The position numbers were made by a program, and so were the translations under genes. A DNA stretch of 64,000 bases from JAJPHW01 sp963771505 (GTDB taxonomy: Bacteria > Acidobacteriota > Terriglobia > Terriglobales > Acidobacteriaceae). The number at the start of each line of letters is the position of its first letter. Position 1 is the stretch's first letter. Of this stretch, positions 43,293 to 51,435 are shown in pieces. Location of the stretch: assembly GCA_963771505.1 (NCBI GenBank), contig CAVYTO010000002.1:558001-622000 (forward strand), given 5' to 3'. The notes under the pieces were generated by a model, which saw only the letters and a program-made list of their open reading frames with translations, was not told where the DNA came from and did not search any database.

Positions 43293-44633
43293 CTAAATCT
43301 GCTTTCCCGGAATCTTCTGCTCCAACGCTTCCGCCGGATGATAGACCGCAAATTCGTAAATTCTGAAACTCCAAAACATCTGGCCTGTGGGCGTGACATG
43401 CTCAGTCCGCAGCACCACAAACACTGGCGAGGACACCACTTCCGCTTCCATCCGCGCAAGTATCGCCGGAATCGGAACCGGCCTTACCTCATCCATCGGG
43501 ACATTGGCCGCGACTTTACTCAATCGCGAATGCATGCGCATCGGACGTTTTCCATTTGCTTTGACTTTTGCCTTCGAAGGAATCGTGTACGAAGCCAAAG
43601 TCGGCGCAATGTTCATCGACCCGCGCTCGAAAACCTGCGTCGCTCCCGCATTCTCCGCAACGTGATTCTCTCCACCGAACGCTACCAGTTGCGGTATCCG
43701 CGTAATTTCACCCACGGAAGCCAGCGCCAGAACCGCCACCAACCCCAACACCGGTTTCCCTGCTCCGCTCGTCTTTTGGCCGGTCAGGCCAAAGCTCAAA
43801 ATCTCAGCCACGCGCAATGACGTTTGCCGCACGCGCCCCACGAGTGCCTGCGCCATGCTCAAACCGCGCCGCAGAAAACTTTTCTCCGCCAGCGAAACCA
43901 GGCACTCGGCATAGGCGTGCGGATTGTCCGTCCGCGCCAGCACAAAAGAATCGCACGCCATCTCGCGCTCTAGCGTGAGCTTGCGCTCGATCCACCACAC
44001 CGCGGGATGGAAGAAGAAAACTGCCTTCAATACCTGTTGCGCCAGGTTCGTCCAATCATCGCGCCGTCGTAGATGGGCGACTTCGTGCAGCACCACCGCA
44101 TTCAATTCCGCCCCCGACAAATCCCGCAGCGCCCAGTCAGGCAAGATCACCGCCGGAGCGAAAAATCCTACAGCCGTGGGAACCCGCAAGTGCGAAGATC
44201 GCAGCAATACCACATTCCGTCCGCCGCTGAACTTTTCCAGCGTCTCAAACAGCGGATCCATCCCCTGCTCGGCACGCCCAATTGCCGCAGATCCTCGCCT
44301 AAGTTTTCTCAGCGACCACAATCCGACGCCTACTCTGCCTAGCAGCACCGTTGACACCGCAGCCCACATCGCCAGCGCAACCACTGCCCACGACTCTGGC
44401 AGCGCCAGCTTCGCACCCGCCCCAGATACGCCAGCCGTTCCGATCATCGGCAGCGCGGCAATTCCCACCAGCGCCGCGAACCACACCGCAAATCGAGTCC
44501 CTGAATTCTGCCATCCAGCCAGGCGCAATGCCGCCCAAGCTACAAACGCCAACGCGACGCCAGCCACGACGTCATTCACCATTCGCCCCGCCCAGACTCC
44601 CGCCCACGAACCATAAAGGAATCCGCTCATCAT
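43293..44633 (-). CDS. BlaR1-like M56 family metallopeptidase
   Basis: The 446-residue membrane protein has N-terminal hydrophobic helices and an M56 zinc site, VVLHEVAHLRRRDD (HExxH, about residue 181), followed by FFFHPAVWWIERKLTLEREMACD with the third ligand region. BlaR1/MecR1 sense beta-lactams with a C-terminal penicillin-binding domain of about 260 residues; here the C-terminal part has only about 130 residues and no SxxK or KTG motifs, so the signal is probably something else. It overlaps blaI by four bases and is expected to relieve BlaI repression by proteolysis. Confidence 0.9.
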   Translation of the reverse strand: MMSGFLYGSWAGVWAGRMVNDVVAGVALAFVAWAALRLAGWQNSGTRFAVWFAALVGIAALPMIGTAGVSGAGAKLALPESWAVVALAMWAAVSTVLLGRVGVGLWSLRKLRRGSAAIGRAEQGMDPLFETLEKFSGGRNVVLLRSSHLRVPTAVGFFAPAVILPDWALRDLSGAELNAVVLHEVAHLRRRDDWTNLAQQVLKAVFFFHPAVWWIERKLTLEREMACDSFVLARTDNPHAYAECLVSLAEKSFLRRGLSMAQALVGRVRQTSLRVAEILSFGLTGQKTSGAGKPVLGLVAVLALASVGEITRIPQLVAFGGENHVAENAGATQVFERGSMNIAPTLASYTIPSKAKVKANGKRPMRMHSRLSKVAANVPMDEVRPVPIPAILARMEAEVVSSPVFVVLRTEHVTPTGQMFWSFRIYEFAVYHPAEALEQKIPGKQI

Positions 44634-45046
44634 CGCTTTGCCTCAAGCAATCCGCGCAGCTTCTTCAACTCGGCCGCGTCCAGTGATTTGTCTTCAAGCA
44701 GGTTCAGCACCAGCAACTCCCTGGAGTTCTGAAAAAATCTTCCTAATAGATGACTGATCTCCGACCGCGTCGCATCCTGTTTTTCAACCAGCGCCCGGTA
44801 AACATGCGCGCGCCCATCTTTTTCATGAGCGACGTACCCCTTCTTCTCCAGAATCCGGATCGTCGTCAGCACGGAGTTATACGCCAGCGGCGACTCCTCA
44901 GGCAGCGCTTCCTGTATCTGCTGCACCGTCCCCGAACCCCGGCTCCAGATCACGTCCATCAACCGAAGTTCAGCTTCCGTCAGCACAATGGAACTCTTAC
45001 GCGGCACAAATCTCCTCAAACTCCGACCGATATCTCGTCCCGACAC
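44630..45046 (-). CDS. BlaI/MecI/CopY-family transcriptional repressor
   Basis: The 138-residue protein is a Penicillinase_R winged-helix repressor: LTEAELRLMDVIWSRGSGTVQQIQEALPEE, the recognition region YNSVLTTIRILEKKGYVAHEKDGRAHVY, and a dimerisation helix with LLGRFFQNSRELLVLNLLED. BlaI proteins bind dyads as dimers and are inactivated by cleavage through the paired membrane protease. The gene is the first of the blaI-blaR1 pair and has the dyad CAACTAA-N4-TTAGTTG 29 bases upstream. Confidence 0.93.
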   Translation of the reverse strand: MSGRDIGRSLRRFVPRKSSIVLTEAELRLMDVIWSRGSGTVQQIQEALPEESPLAYNSVLTTIRILEKKGYVAHEKDGRAHVYRALVEKQDATRSEISHLLGRFFQNSRELLVLNLLEDKSLDAAELKKLRGLLEAKR

Positions 45047-45074
45047 CCATTAGACGGGATCACCTCAAAAACGT

Positions 45075-45092
45075 CAACTAACAATTTAGTTG
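45075..45092. promoter_or_regulatory. BlaI-type dyad upstream of blaI
   Basis: CAACTAA at 45075-45081 and TTAGTTG at 45086-45092 form a perfect dyad with a four-base spacer. Its position before blaI and its near-copy before degP suggest the autoregulatory operator. Confidence 0.7.
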
Positions 45093-45145
45093 CAAGGACG
45101 TCGACAATGGTTGCAAGGGGACGCCGACACCCTCAACCAGAACTT

Positions 45146-45207
45146 GAAGGCGTCATCCCGAAGCCCCGCGCTTTCACCTGCGGGGCGAGGGACCTCCTGA
45201 CCCCAGT
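45146..45207. repeat. Dispersed repeat GGCGTCATCCCGAAGCCCCG, copy 2
   Basis: This copy matches 43196-43251. The 290-base interval between blaI and the GAF gene otherwise holds the BlaI dyad and a hairpin, and no gene. Confidence 0.7.
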
Positions 45208-45253
45208 CGAAGCGATCTCGCGCAGGCTTCCATCTCCGCTAAGGGTTTGAAAG

Positions 45254-45273
45254 GGCTCGGCTTCAGCCGAGCC
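45254..45273. terminator. Hairpin upstream of blaI, downstream of the GAF gene
   Basis: GGCTCGGCT at 45254-45262 pairs with AGCCGAGCC at 45265-45273. It lies past the 3' end of the minus-strand GAF gene. No T-run follows, so it may be a REP-type hairpin used as a weak terminator. Confidence 0.45.
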
Positions 45274-45337
45274 GTCAGGCGACTCCGCAACAATCTGGAG
45301 CAATTGTCAGAAGACTGGGATCGGTATAACTCTCTGG

Positions 45338-45805
45338 TCAGCGCCCCAAAACGCCCTTCACAACGTCAGCGCAGGCTTCGATGAAATCCTTCTCGACTTT
45401 AGTGAACGTGCCCTCAAAATAGCTCTCGATATTCAGTTCGGCGGCGAGTCTGTTTTTCACCATGATCGGGACAACGATCTCCGACTTCACCGACGTCGAT
45501 CCAGCAAGGTAGCGGGGATCCTTCGAAACGTCAGGCACCACCACCGTCCGTCCGCTGCTCGCCGCCGCACCGCAAAGACCTGTCCCCAGCGGAATGCGCG
45601 CGTTCGGCGTAAAACTCCCGACAAAAGGGCCAACCAGAAGAGTTCCAGGGTCAGTCGGATCGACCACATAAAAGCCCACCCAGTTGTAGCGCGTCATTTT
45701 TTCATGCAAACGCTGAGAGATGCGCTCCATCATGGTCTGCGCCGTTGGACTTGTACTGGCAAAGTCTCGAAACTCTCGCAGAAGCTCTTCGTGTTCAGGC
45801 GTCAT
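45338..45805 (-). CDS. GAF-domain protein, fRMsr-like without the catalytic Cys
   Basis: The 155-residue protein is a single GAF domain close to free methionine-(R)-sulfoxide reductase: RYNWVGFYVVDP, LLVGPFVG, ARIPLGTGLCGAAASSG, VVPDVSKDPRYLAGSTSVKSEIVVPI. fRMsr enzymes use a Cys in the IACD segment just before the (S)xSEIVVP stretch; here that segment reads YLAGS with no Cys, while the Cys in LCGAA is kept. It is therefore more likely a ligand-binding or sensory GAF protein than an active reductase. Confidence 0.8.
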   Translation of the reverse strand: MTPEHEELLREFRDFASTSPTAQTMMERISQRLHEKMTRYNWVGFYVVDPTDPGTLLVGPFVGSFTPNARIPLGTGLCGAAASSGRTVVVPDVSKDPRYLAGSTSVKSEIVVPIMVKNRLAAELNIESYFEGTFTKVEKDFIEACADVVKGVLGR

Positions 45806-45882
45806 GGTTTTTTTATCGAACGATTGGCAGCGAATCCAACGTAAGTGAAAAGGTTAAATCGACGAATCAGCGTATCAAACAA

Positions 45883-46266
45883 TCAATCGGCCGGACCGGC
45901 AAACAAAATCAAATTTCCATCCGGGTCGCGGACAACGAATGTTCTCGCGCCCCACGGCTCTTTCTTCAGAGTCTGCTGAAAGCTCACTCCCGCTGCCTGA
46001 TAGCTCAGAAATAGCTGTTTGATCTCGTCCGAGTTGGCGACGTTGAGTGTCGCAGAAAGCAGACCTTCTCGCTCCCGAACATCGCCGGCAAACACCGGCT
46101 TGCCAACCACCCGCAAATTCAACCGCGCATGGTCACGGACGACTTGCCCATAAAATGGTGGATCGCCGTAAACAAACGCAACCATAAAGCCCAGCTTCTC
46201 GACATAGAAATCGCACGACGCCTGGATGTCGGCGACAAACAACTGCGCTTCGGTGGAATTGATCAT
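45883..46266 (-). CDS. VOC-family (glyoxalase/bleomycin-resistance-like) protein
   Basis: The protein of 127 residues has the two beta-alpha-beta-beta-beta halves of the VOC fold: QLFVADIQASCDFYVEKLGFMVAFVYG and a second half ending VVRDPDGNLILFAG. The final Glu of the usual metal-binding E.xDPDGN pattern is altered. Substrate unknown. An in-frame GTG at 46293 would add nine residues; ATG at 46266 gives the family-like length. Confidence 0.8.
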   Translation of the reverse strand: MINSTEAQLFVADIQASCDFYVEKLGFMVAFVYGDPPFYGQVVRDHARLNLRVVGKPVFAGDVREREGLLSATLNVANSDEIKQLFLSYQAAGVSFQQTLKKEPWGARTFVVRDPDGNLILFAGPAD

Positions 46267-46477
46267 GTCAAGCTCTGCCCCATGTCGCTTCACTGTATCT
46301 TAATTGCGGAAGGGCACGGCTTGAGCTGCGCCGTCACGGAAATCTGGTGCCTGCCGGTCCGTAAACCGGGAGAGTTGAGGAGTTAGCATAGCTCCGCTAA
46401 ACTTTTGTCATTCCGCGCACTCGAGGAACCTGCTGTTGCTTGCCCAGAGCTGAACAGACTTTCTAAATGGAGAACTT

Positions 46478-46870
46478 ATGATCGACGGAATCGGCGGCGT
46501 TTTTCTTTTTTCCAACGACACACAAAAACTGGCTGCGTGGTATCGCGATTGCCTCGGAATTCTTCCCGCAGGCGAAGATGCCGACTGCAACTCAACCTAC
46601 GCAACCTTCGAATCCAGGGACATTAACAATCCCGAGATCAAGCGAACGATGGCGTGGGCGATTATGCCTACGAAAGAAGACATCAAAGGCAAGCCGCGCA
46701 CCGGCAAAATTAATTACACGGTCAAGAACATGGCGGAAGCACTCAGCCAACTCAAGAGCAAGGGCGTCGAAATCGAAAAGACCGAAGAGTATCCGGGCAT
46801 GGGAACTTTTTCCTGGCTCAAAGATCCAGACGGCAACTCCATCGAGCTTTGGGAACCAGCCAAAGAGTGA
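46478..46870 (+). CDS. VOC-family protein
   Basis: The 130-residue protein is another single VOC module: GVFLFSNDTQKLAAWYRDCLGI at the start, INYTVKNMAEALSQLKSKGVEI in the middle and TFSWLKDPDGNSIELWEPA at the end, with the C-terminal metal-ligand Glu in IELWE. It is not closely similar to the neighbouring minus-strand VOC protein and is transcribed divergently from it. It may be a dioxygenase, isomerase or resistance-type protein; the role is unknown. Confidence 0.85.
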   Translation: MIDGIGGVFLFSNDTQKLAAWYRDCLGILPAGEDADCNSTYATFESRDINNPEIKRTMAWAIMPTKEDIKGKPRTGKINYTVKNMAEALSQLKSKGVEIEKTEEYPGMGTFSWLKDPDGNSIELWEPAKE

Positions 46871-46953
46871 CTGAAATTTCGACCGGGCGACCCCACCATC
46901 GCTTTTTCATTGTGTGCGCCACGACCGCTGCTGCGACCAGCACGCGGATGCGC

Positions 46954-47778
46954 TCACGAACGCCGGTCGCGAAAGTATGCCTGCGGCGTAGTTCCCAGCA
47001 TCGTCCGAAACATTTCGATGAACGCGCTCACGCTGTCATAACCGACTGCGATCGCGACCTCGGTGACAGGTTTCTTTTGTGCCAGCATCTCAAGGGCGGC
47101 AAACAAGCGCGCCTGCTGTCGCCAACGGCCGAACGACATTCCTGCCTCGGCCGAAAACGCGCGCATAAAAGTGCGGCGGCCCATCCCCGCAAACTGCGCC
47201 CAGGCGTCCAGAGTGCGACTGTCGCCAACATCGTCCATCAGTGCGTCTGCAACTCTCGTCAATCTTTCTTCTTTTGGCATGGTCATACGCAGGGCCTCCC
47301 GATTAGGCTGTCGAATCTCATCGCGAAGCGTTGCGATCAAGCGTTTCTGTGACGCGTTGAGCGGCTGATGCAGATCCCAACCGAGCATGCGATGAACGAT
47401 GGCGAACAACAGTTCCGATGAATTGAACACGCAAGGCGTTTTGGGCAGCCCGCCGCATATCTCCGGAGACAAATCCACCATCGAGCCGGCCGCCCCTCCG
47501 ACCGAACGCGCGGCGTGGGTACAATTTGGCGGAATCCACGCGCAGCGCTGCGAGGGAAACATCCATCGTTCACTTCCCGCCTCTATGACCAGCAACCCCG
47601 CGGTCAGTGCGATCAGTTGCCCCCGCCGATGACTATGCTCCGGCGTCCAGCCTTCAACCGTCCGCCTCTCAAAGGCAACTGCCAGCACTGGAGTATCGCT
47701 GTCATAAAGGCGACGCAATTTTTCCGCATTCTTTTGGGCCACGAACATGGACTTGGAAGATTGACCCTTTTCCGACAT
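46954..47778 (-). CDS. AraC-family transcriptional regulator
   Basis: From the ATG at 47778 (GGAAG upstream) the product has 274 residues. The N-terminal cupin-like sensor has HSHRRGQLIALTAGLLVIE and WIPPNCTHAARSVG. The C-terminal double helix-turn-helix has TLDAWAQFAGMGRRTFMRAFSAEAG and VTEVAIAVGYDSVSAFIEMFR followed by TTPQAYF. An upstream extension to 47952 is not family-like. It is divergent from the DHFR-like gene, which it may control. Confidence 0.9.
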   Translation of the reverse strand: MSEKGQSSKSMFVAQKNAEKLRRLYDSDTPVLAVAFERRTVEGWTPEHSHRRGQLIALTAGLLVIEAGSERWMFPSQRCAWIPPNCTHAARSVGGAAGSMVDLSPEICGGLPKTPCVFNSSELLFAIVHRMLGWDLHQPLNASQKRLIATLRDEIRQPNREALRMTMPKEERLTRVADALMDDVGDSRTLDAWAQFAGMGRRTFMRAFSAEAGMSFGRWRQQARLFAALEMLAQKKPVTEVAIAVGYDSVSAFIEMFRTMLGTTPQAYFRDRRS

Positions 47779-47898
47779 ATATCGCCACTTCCCCGTTAGC
47801 GGAACAACCGGAACCTGGCTAGAGTAAGAGACACAAGAACGAAAAGACAATACCGGGTTGAGTCTGAGTTTGAAGGAATTAACAAGGAGAGTGGCAGC

Positions 47899-48432
47899 AT
47901 GGCGAAACTTGTCTACGGTATGAACCAGTCTTTGGATGGCTACGTTGACCACAAGAAGTTAGGGCCGCCTGTGCCCGTGGCTTTTCGTCACTTCGTCGAA
48001 CAAGTGCGTGGCCTGACCGGATCCATCTATGGCCGCGGCCTTTACGAAGTCATGCGCTATTGGGACGAAGACCAGCCTGACTGGGACGCAGACGAACACG
48101 AGTTCGCAGCAGCGTGGCGGAGCCAGCCGAAGTGGGTCGTGTCGCGTTCGCTCAAGTCAGTTGGCCCTAACGCCACCTTGGTCGCGGATGACTTCGAGGC
48201 GGCGATACGCAAGATGAAGGCCGAGTTGCCTGGCGAGATTGCCGTTGGCGGACCCCGCCTGGCGCAAAGCCTCACCGAGCGCGGTCTCATCGATGAGTAT
48301 CGGCTCTATCTTCGCCCGGTCGTGCTTGGCAGTGGCACGCCATTCTTCGCCGGTCCCCGGCCATCGCTTCACTTGGTGTCTAGCGATCTCATCGCGGAGG
48401 ACCTGATTCGCTTGACGTACGTCCCTGCTTAA
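47899..48432 (+). CDS. Dihydrofolate reductase/RibD C-terminal-like protein
   Basis: The 177-residue protein has the RibD-C fold features: an opening KLVYGMNQSLDGYVDH, GSIYGRGLYEVMRYWD, KWVVSRSLKSVGPNATLV and the NADPH-binding glycine stretch EIAVGGPRLAQSLTERGLIDEYRL. Such stand-alone DHFR-like proteins are widespread and seldom have a proven substrate. AAGGAGA precedes the ATG. Confidence 0.88.
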   Translation: MAKLVYGMNQSLDGYVDHKKLGPPVPVAFRHFVEQVRGLTGSIYGRGLYEVMRYWDEDQPDWDADEHEFAAAWRSQPKWVVSRSLKSVGPNATLVADDFEAAIRKMKAELPGEIAVGGPRLAQSLTERGLIDEYRLYLRPVVLGSGTPFFAGPRPSLHLVSSDLIAEDLIRLTYVPA

Positions 48433-48598
48433 TCGCGCGCCTCGCCTGACGGAGTGCGCCCGCGCGCGCAGTCACCTTAGGTTTGTGAGCGCGAATCTAA
48501 CTGAGAACTGTCCCTATCCGGAGAAATAAAACGTAATCTCGCTTTTTGATTGTGTGGGAACCACGGCGCAGCCTTCTAGATTTTCTCTGCATCCGCCG

Positions 48599-49336
48599 TC
48601 ATTGACGCCTGCGTGCCGGCAACCCCAATGCTTGAAGCAGAGCCTGAAAGTCCGGTGGAGGCTCGCAATCGATAGAGACACCTGCGCCCGAGCGCGGATG
48701 AATGAACTCTAGATGCGCCGCGTGGAGAGCGACCCGAGTAATTCGCCGCTCCAGCGCTTCCGCCGGATTGTACTTTCGGTCGCCGATGACTGGGTGGCCG
48801 ATTGCCGAAAACTGTACGCGGATTTGATTCTGTAATCCCGTCACCAGCGAGACTCGGACGAGGGTTGCGCCGCGAAGCGGGCGTTCGACGGAATAGCGCA
48901 GTTCCGCGCGAGCCGCTTTTCGATCGCTTTCGCTCGTCACGTTTTGAAACATGCCTTCTTGCCGAAAGTGGTGAACGAGAGTTCCTTCTTTAATTCGGAG
49001 ATGGCCGCGAACAACGGCGAGATATTGCCTCACCGGAGTGTGTCGGAGAAACTGTTGCACCAGCGCTTCCCGATCCGGCCAGGTTTTAGCGAAGAGCAGA
49101 ATCCCTGACGTGTAACGATCGATGCGATGCACGACAAAAGCCCGTTGCCGCTTTAACTTTAGCTCGCCAGCTAGAAGAGTTAGCGCCGATGGAGTAGCCG
49201 AGTTTTCCGCCGGCACCGCCAGCAATTTGGCCGGCTTATTGAGAACCACGACGGCATCGTCTTCATAAAGCACGCGAAGCTCAAGCCGATCCTGTCGTGA
49301 GGAACGGCGACCGCCCTTGCGTGTAAGTTTTTTCAT
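48599..49336 (-). CDS. RluA-family pseudouridine synthase
   Basis: The 245-residue protein has the RluA-type catalytic motif in FVVHRIDRYTSGILLFAKT (Asp near residue 73), the preceding VVVLNKPAKLLAVP and the closing VTGLQNQIRVQFSAIGHPVIGDRKY. No S4 domain is present at the N-terminus, which is short and basic. It isomerises uridine in rRNA or tRNA; the target cannot be named. The gene stands alone. Confidence 0.9.
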   Translation of the reverse strand: MKKLTRKGGRRSSRQDRLELRVLYEDDAVVVLNKPAKLLAVPAENSATPSALTLLAGELKLKRQRAFVVHRIDRYTSGILLFAKTWPDREALVQQFLRHTPVRQYLAVVRGHLRIKEGTLVHHFRQEGMFQNVTSESDRKAARAELRYSVERPLRGATLVRVSLVTGLQNQIRVQFSAIGHPVIGDRKYNPAEALERRITRVALHAAHLEFIHPRSGAGVSIDCEPPPDFQALLQALGLPARRRQ

Positions 49337-49491
49337 TGCTAAATGGCGGAACGTGCCTCACCGAGCCGGGTCGCGTGAATCGCGCACTCAAGCAGCGTTC
49401 GACGATCCCTCGCTATGCTACCAATATCCAGTTGGCTTAAGGTGGAGAGCCAACAATATCGCACCCCAGAAGTCGGATCGCGAGAAGTTGA

Positions 49492-49749
49492 CAGGGCCCG
49501 TTACTCGGTCCTAGTCTTGACGGCACGGAAGTTAATTTCACTCCCCAGCAGGAGAGTCGCCTACATCAGGTTGCCACGAGAGTGGGCAAAGATCCGAGGC
49601 AAGTAGTCGAAGAAGGCATTGACCGGATGCTGGATTATGACGAGCGCTTTCTTGCTGCCGTTGAGGAAGGGCGCGCCAGCGCAAGGCGCGGCGGCCTTCT
49701 GGACCATGAAGAGGTAGTTGAGCGCATCGAGCGAATGTTTCATCCGTGA
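49492..49749 (+). pseudogene. Decayed ParD/RHH-type antitoxin
   Basis: The frame ending in TGA at 49747-49749 reads VNFTPQQESRLHQVATRVG, then DPRQVVEEGIDRMLDYDERFL and a charged tail ending IERMF. This is the pattern of RHH antitoxins paired with ParE toxins. No ATG, GTG or TTG start lies in frame before the RHH part; the frame runs back to a stop at 49489-49491. It overlaps the toxin remnant by four bases (GTGA). Confidence 0.55.
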
Positions 49750-49981
49750 CGCGTGTCCAATGGACTTCCAACGCAGCGGCCAACCTTGCCGCCATTGTCG
49801 AACGCATCCGCAAAGAAAGTCCTCGCGCGACGAGCTGCCAGCACGATTTACACTGCCGTCGCTGAGCGCGGACACCCGCGAACTGGTTTTTCCGCCGTGG
49901 CCTTACATCGTCGTGTACGAGGTTGTCGATACGCACGTAAATGTGCTTCGCATCCGGCACGCTTCCCAGGACTGGCCTTGA
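49746..49981 (+). pseudogene. Frameshifted ParE/RelE-type toxin
   Basis: Three consecutive frames carry successive parts of one ParE-like toxin: VQWTSNAAANLAAIVERIRKESPR from the GTG at 49746, then RRAASTIYTAVAE in the second frame, then TRELVFPPWPYIVVYEVVD…VLRIRHASQDWP in the third, ending in TGA at 49981. Two frameshifts are therefore needed to rebuild the toxin, so the locus is dead. Confidence 0.7.
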
Positions 49982-50081
49982 TTGTGTCCTTGCCGTCAAT
50001 GTCGTCGCGCACGGGATGACATTCGTTAAATATTCTTTCGAAAGAACCGAACTCCAATTCCACGTAGCCCCTCTTTCAAGC

Positions 50082-50642
50082 ATGCACGGCCCATCACACG
50101 CGGAGGACCCTTCCCCGTCCGATCAGACGCTTCTTGTCCTGCTCGCCCAGACCGGCGACCGGGCAGCCCTGGAGCAGCTCCTTCGTAACAGCCACGCCCC
50201 ATTGCGTCGCTACATTACCAGCCTCGCCGGGACCGATCTCGCCGACGACATTCTTCAGGAGACTTCAATCCAAATTTTTCGCAAGCTCCAGTTCTTGCGG
50301 GAGCCGGCAGTCTTCCATGCCTGGGCTCTGCGCATTGCCTCGCGCATCGCCATCACCCATCTCAAACGCGCCCACCGATGGCAACCCCTCGATGACGCTC
50401 CAGTTGCGACGTTCACTCCCGATCCCGACCTCGGCACGAGGCCAGACGCCGCCTTCCTCTCGCTGATTGATCGCGTCTCGCCCGCGAGCCGGGCGGTTCT
50501 ACTGCTTCATTACCAGCACGACCTTTCGCTCGAAGAAACCGCAGCTGTTCTCGACATTCCTGTCGGCACCGCCAAGTCGCGTCTCCACTACGGAGTCTCG
50601 ACCCTCCGTAAACATCTCACTCTCGAAAGGAATCCAGCATGA
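50082..50642 (+). CDS. ECF-type RNA polymerase sigma factor
   Basis: From the ATG at 50082 the product has 186 residues. Region 2 covers LLRNSHAPLRRYITSLAGTDLADDILQETSIQIFRKL and the -10 recognition helix. Region 4 reads SRAVLLLHYQHDLSLEETAAVLDIPVGTAKSRLHYGV. It overlaps the next gene by four bases (ATGA); that gene encodes a small membrane protein that could act as an anti-sigma-like partner. The start is a guess between several in-frame ATGs; this one gives the usual length. Confidence 0.88.
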   Translation: MHGPSHAEDPSPSDQTLLVLLAQTGDRAALEQLLRNSHAPLRRYITSLAGTDLADDILQETSIQIFRKLQFLREPAVFHAWALRIASRIAITHLKRAHRWQPLDDAPVATFTPDPDLGTRPDAAFLSLIDRVSPASRAVLLLHYQHDLSLEETAAVLDIPVGTAKSRLHYGVSTLRKHLTLERNPA

Positions 50643-50965
50643 GTCCCGAATCGAATCACCCAAGCTCCGAAAATACCAACGCCGAAATCGCCTTCGTCCA
50701 ACAAGCTCTTGCAGCCGCAGACAGGTCAGAACGTTCATCGCGGATCATCGTCGGCGTGCTTGGCATCCTCGCCGTCATCGCTTTCATCTGGATGCACGTC
50801 CACTTGTTCCCGCCAGCGTCCCTCGGCGCACTGTTGCATTCGCTGCTTCGCGTCGATCTCTTCTTTCTCGTCGTGATGTTCGCCCTCACCATGTACCTTC
50901 GCCAGGCCATCGTTCAGAACACCCGCGTCATTCTCCGGGCGCTAGCCAACACCCGCAACCGCTGA
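50639..50965 (+). CDS. Small two-TM protein coupled to the ECF sigma gene
   Basis: The 108-residue protein has a hydrophilic N-terminus of about 35 residues and two membrane helices (IIVGVLGILAVIAFIWM and VDLFFLVVMFALTMYL), ending in a basic tail. It has no zinc-binding HxxxCxxC motif typical of ZAS anti-sigma factors. Translational coupling to the sigma gene suggests a functional link, perhaps regulation of the sigma factor at the membrane; this is inference. Confidence 0.7.
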   Translation: MSPESNHPSSENTNAEIAFVQQALAAADRSERSSRIIVGVLGILAVIAFIWMHVHLFPPASLGALLHSLLRVDLFFLVVMFALTMYLRQAIVQNTRVILRALANTRNR

Positions 50966-50989
50966 CGTTGGCCACCCCAAAGAGGCTGC

Positions 50990-51015
50990 CCCACCCGTTG
51001 TTCTCCACGGGTGGG
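50990..51015 (+). terminator. Hairpin after the ECF operon
   Basis: CCCACCCGT at 50990-50998 pairs with ACGGGTGGG at 51007-51015, 25 bases after the last stop codon. No T-run follows. The 200 bases after it contain no gene. Confidence 0.5.
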
Positions 51016-51169
51016 TACCACGGTTCCTCGAACAAGAGTTCATGCGCCAAGCTATCCACCGACCGGGCCAAAGTGCTGAGGGCTAACATGTCAGAGACAA
51101 TTCGCGGGCCCGTTTTGTGGGGCCTCGATCCGAATCTTGCACGAATGTTCTTTTCGAGTTGCCGGCTTC

Positions 51170-51355
51170 TCAGTGAGCGGGCTGGGCCGTCTCGCACTTA
51201 TGGCGATCAAACTGTAACTGGAGGTTGGCGGTCGCTTCTTTCACGCTGCCGAATGCCGTCATTGGCGCTTTGAATTCCCGTCCACAGGCTTTGCAGGCGG
51301 CCACTACTGGAATTGCACGGATTCGCTTCACCATTCGAATTGCTCGTTCAGCCAT
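51170..51355 (-). CDS. Small zinc-ribbon-like protein
   Basis: The 61-residue protein has a CKACGREF pair (Cys21, Cys24) and a C-terminal QFDRHKC (His52, Cys54). This CxxC…HxC arrangement suits one zinc ion. The pattern CxxC.xEF…LQ.QFD.HKC is one I recall from many acidobacterial small hypothetical proteins. It is basic at the N-terminus. It may bind nucleic acid or protein; function unknown. Confidence 0.6.
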   Translation of the reverse strand: MAERAIRMVKRIRAIPVVAACKACGREFKAPMTAFGSVKEATANLQLQFDRHKCETAQPAH

Positions 51356-51435
51356 GGCGGAAGTCTTTCACATGCGCGAGTAGTTCTCAAATTTTGGCGG
51401 TATACTGCTTCTTCTCTTGAATCCTTGAGGCATCT

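Noticed and set aside
49317..49514. 65-codon plus-strand ORF between rluA and the decayed antitoxin
   Set aside because: It has no ribosome-binding site or motif, overlaps the rluA start and runs across the remnant.
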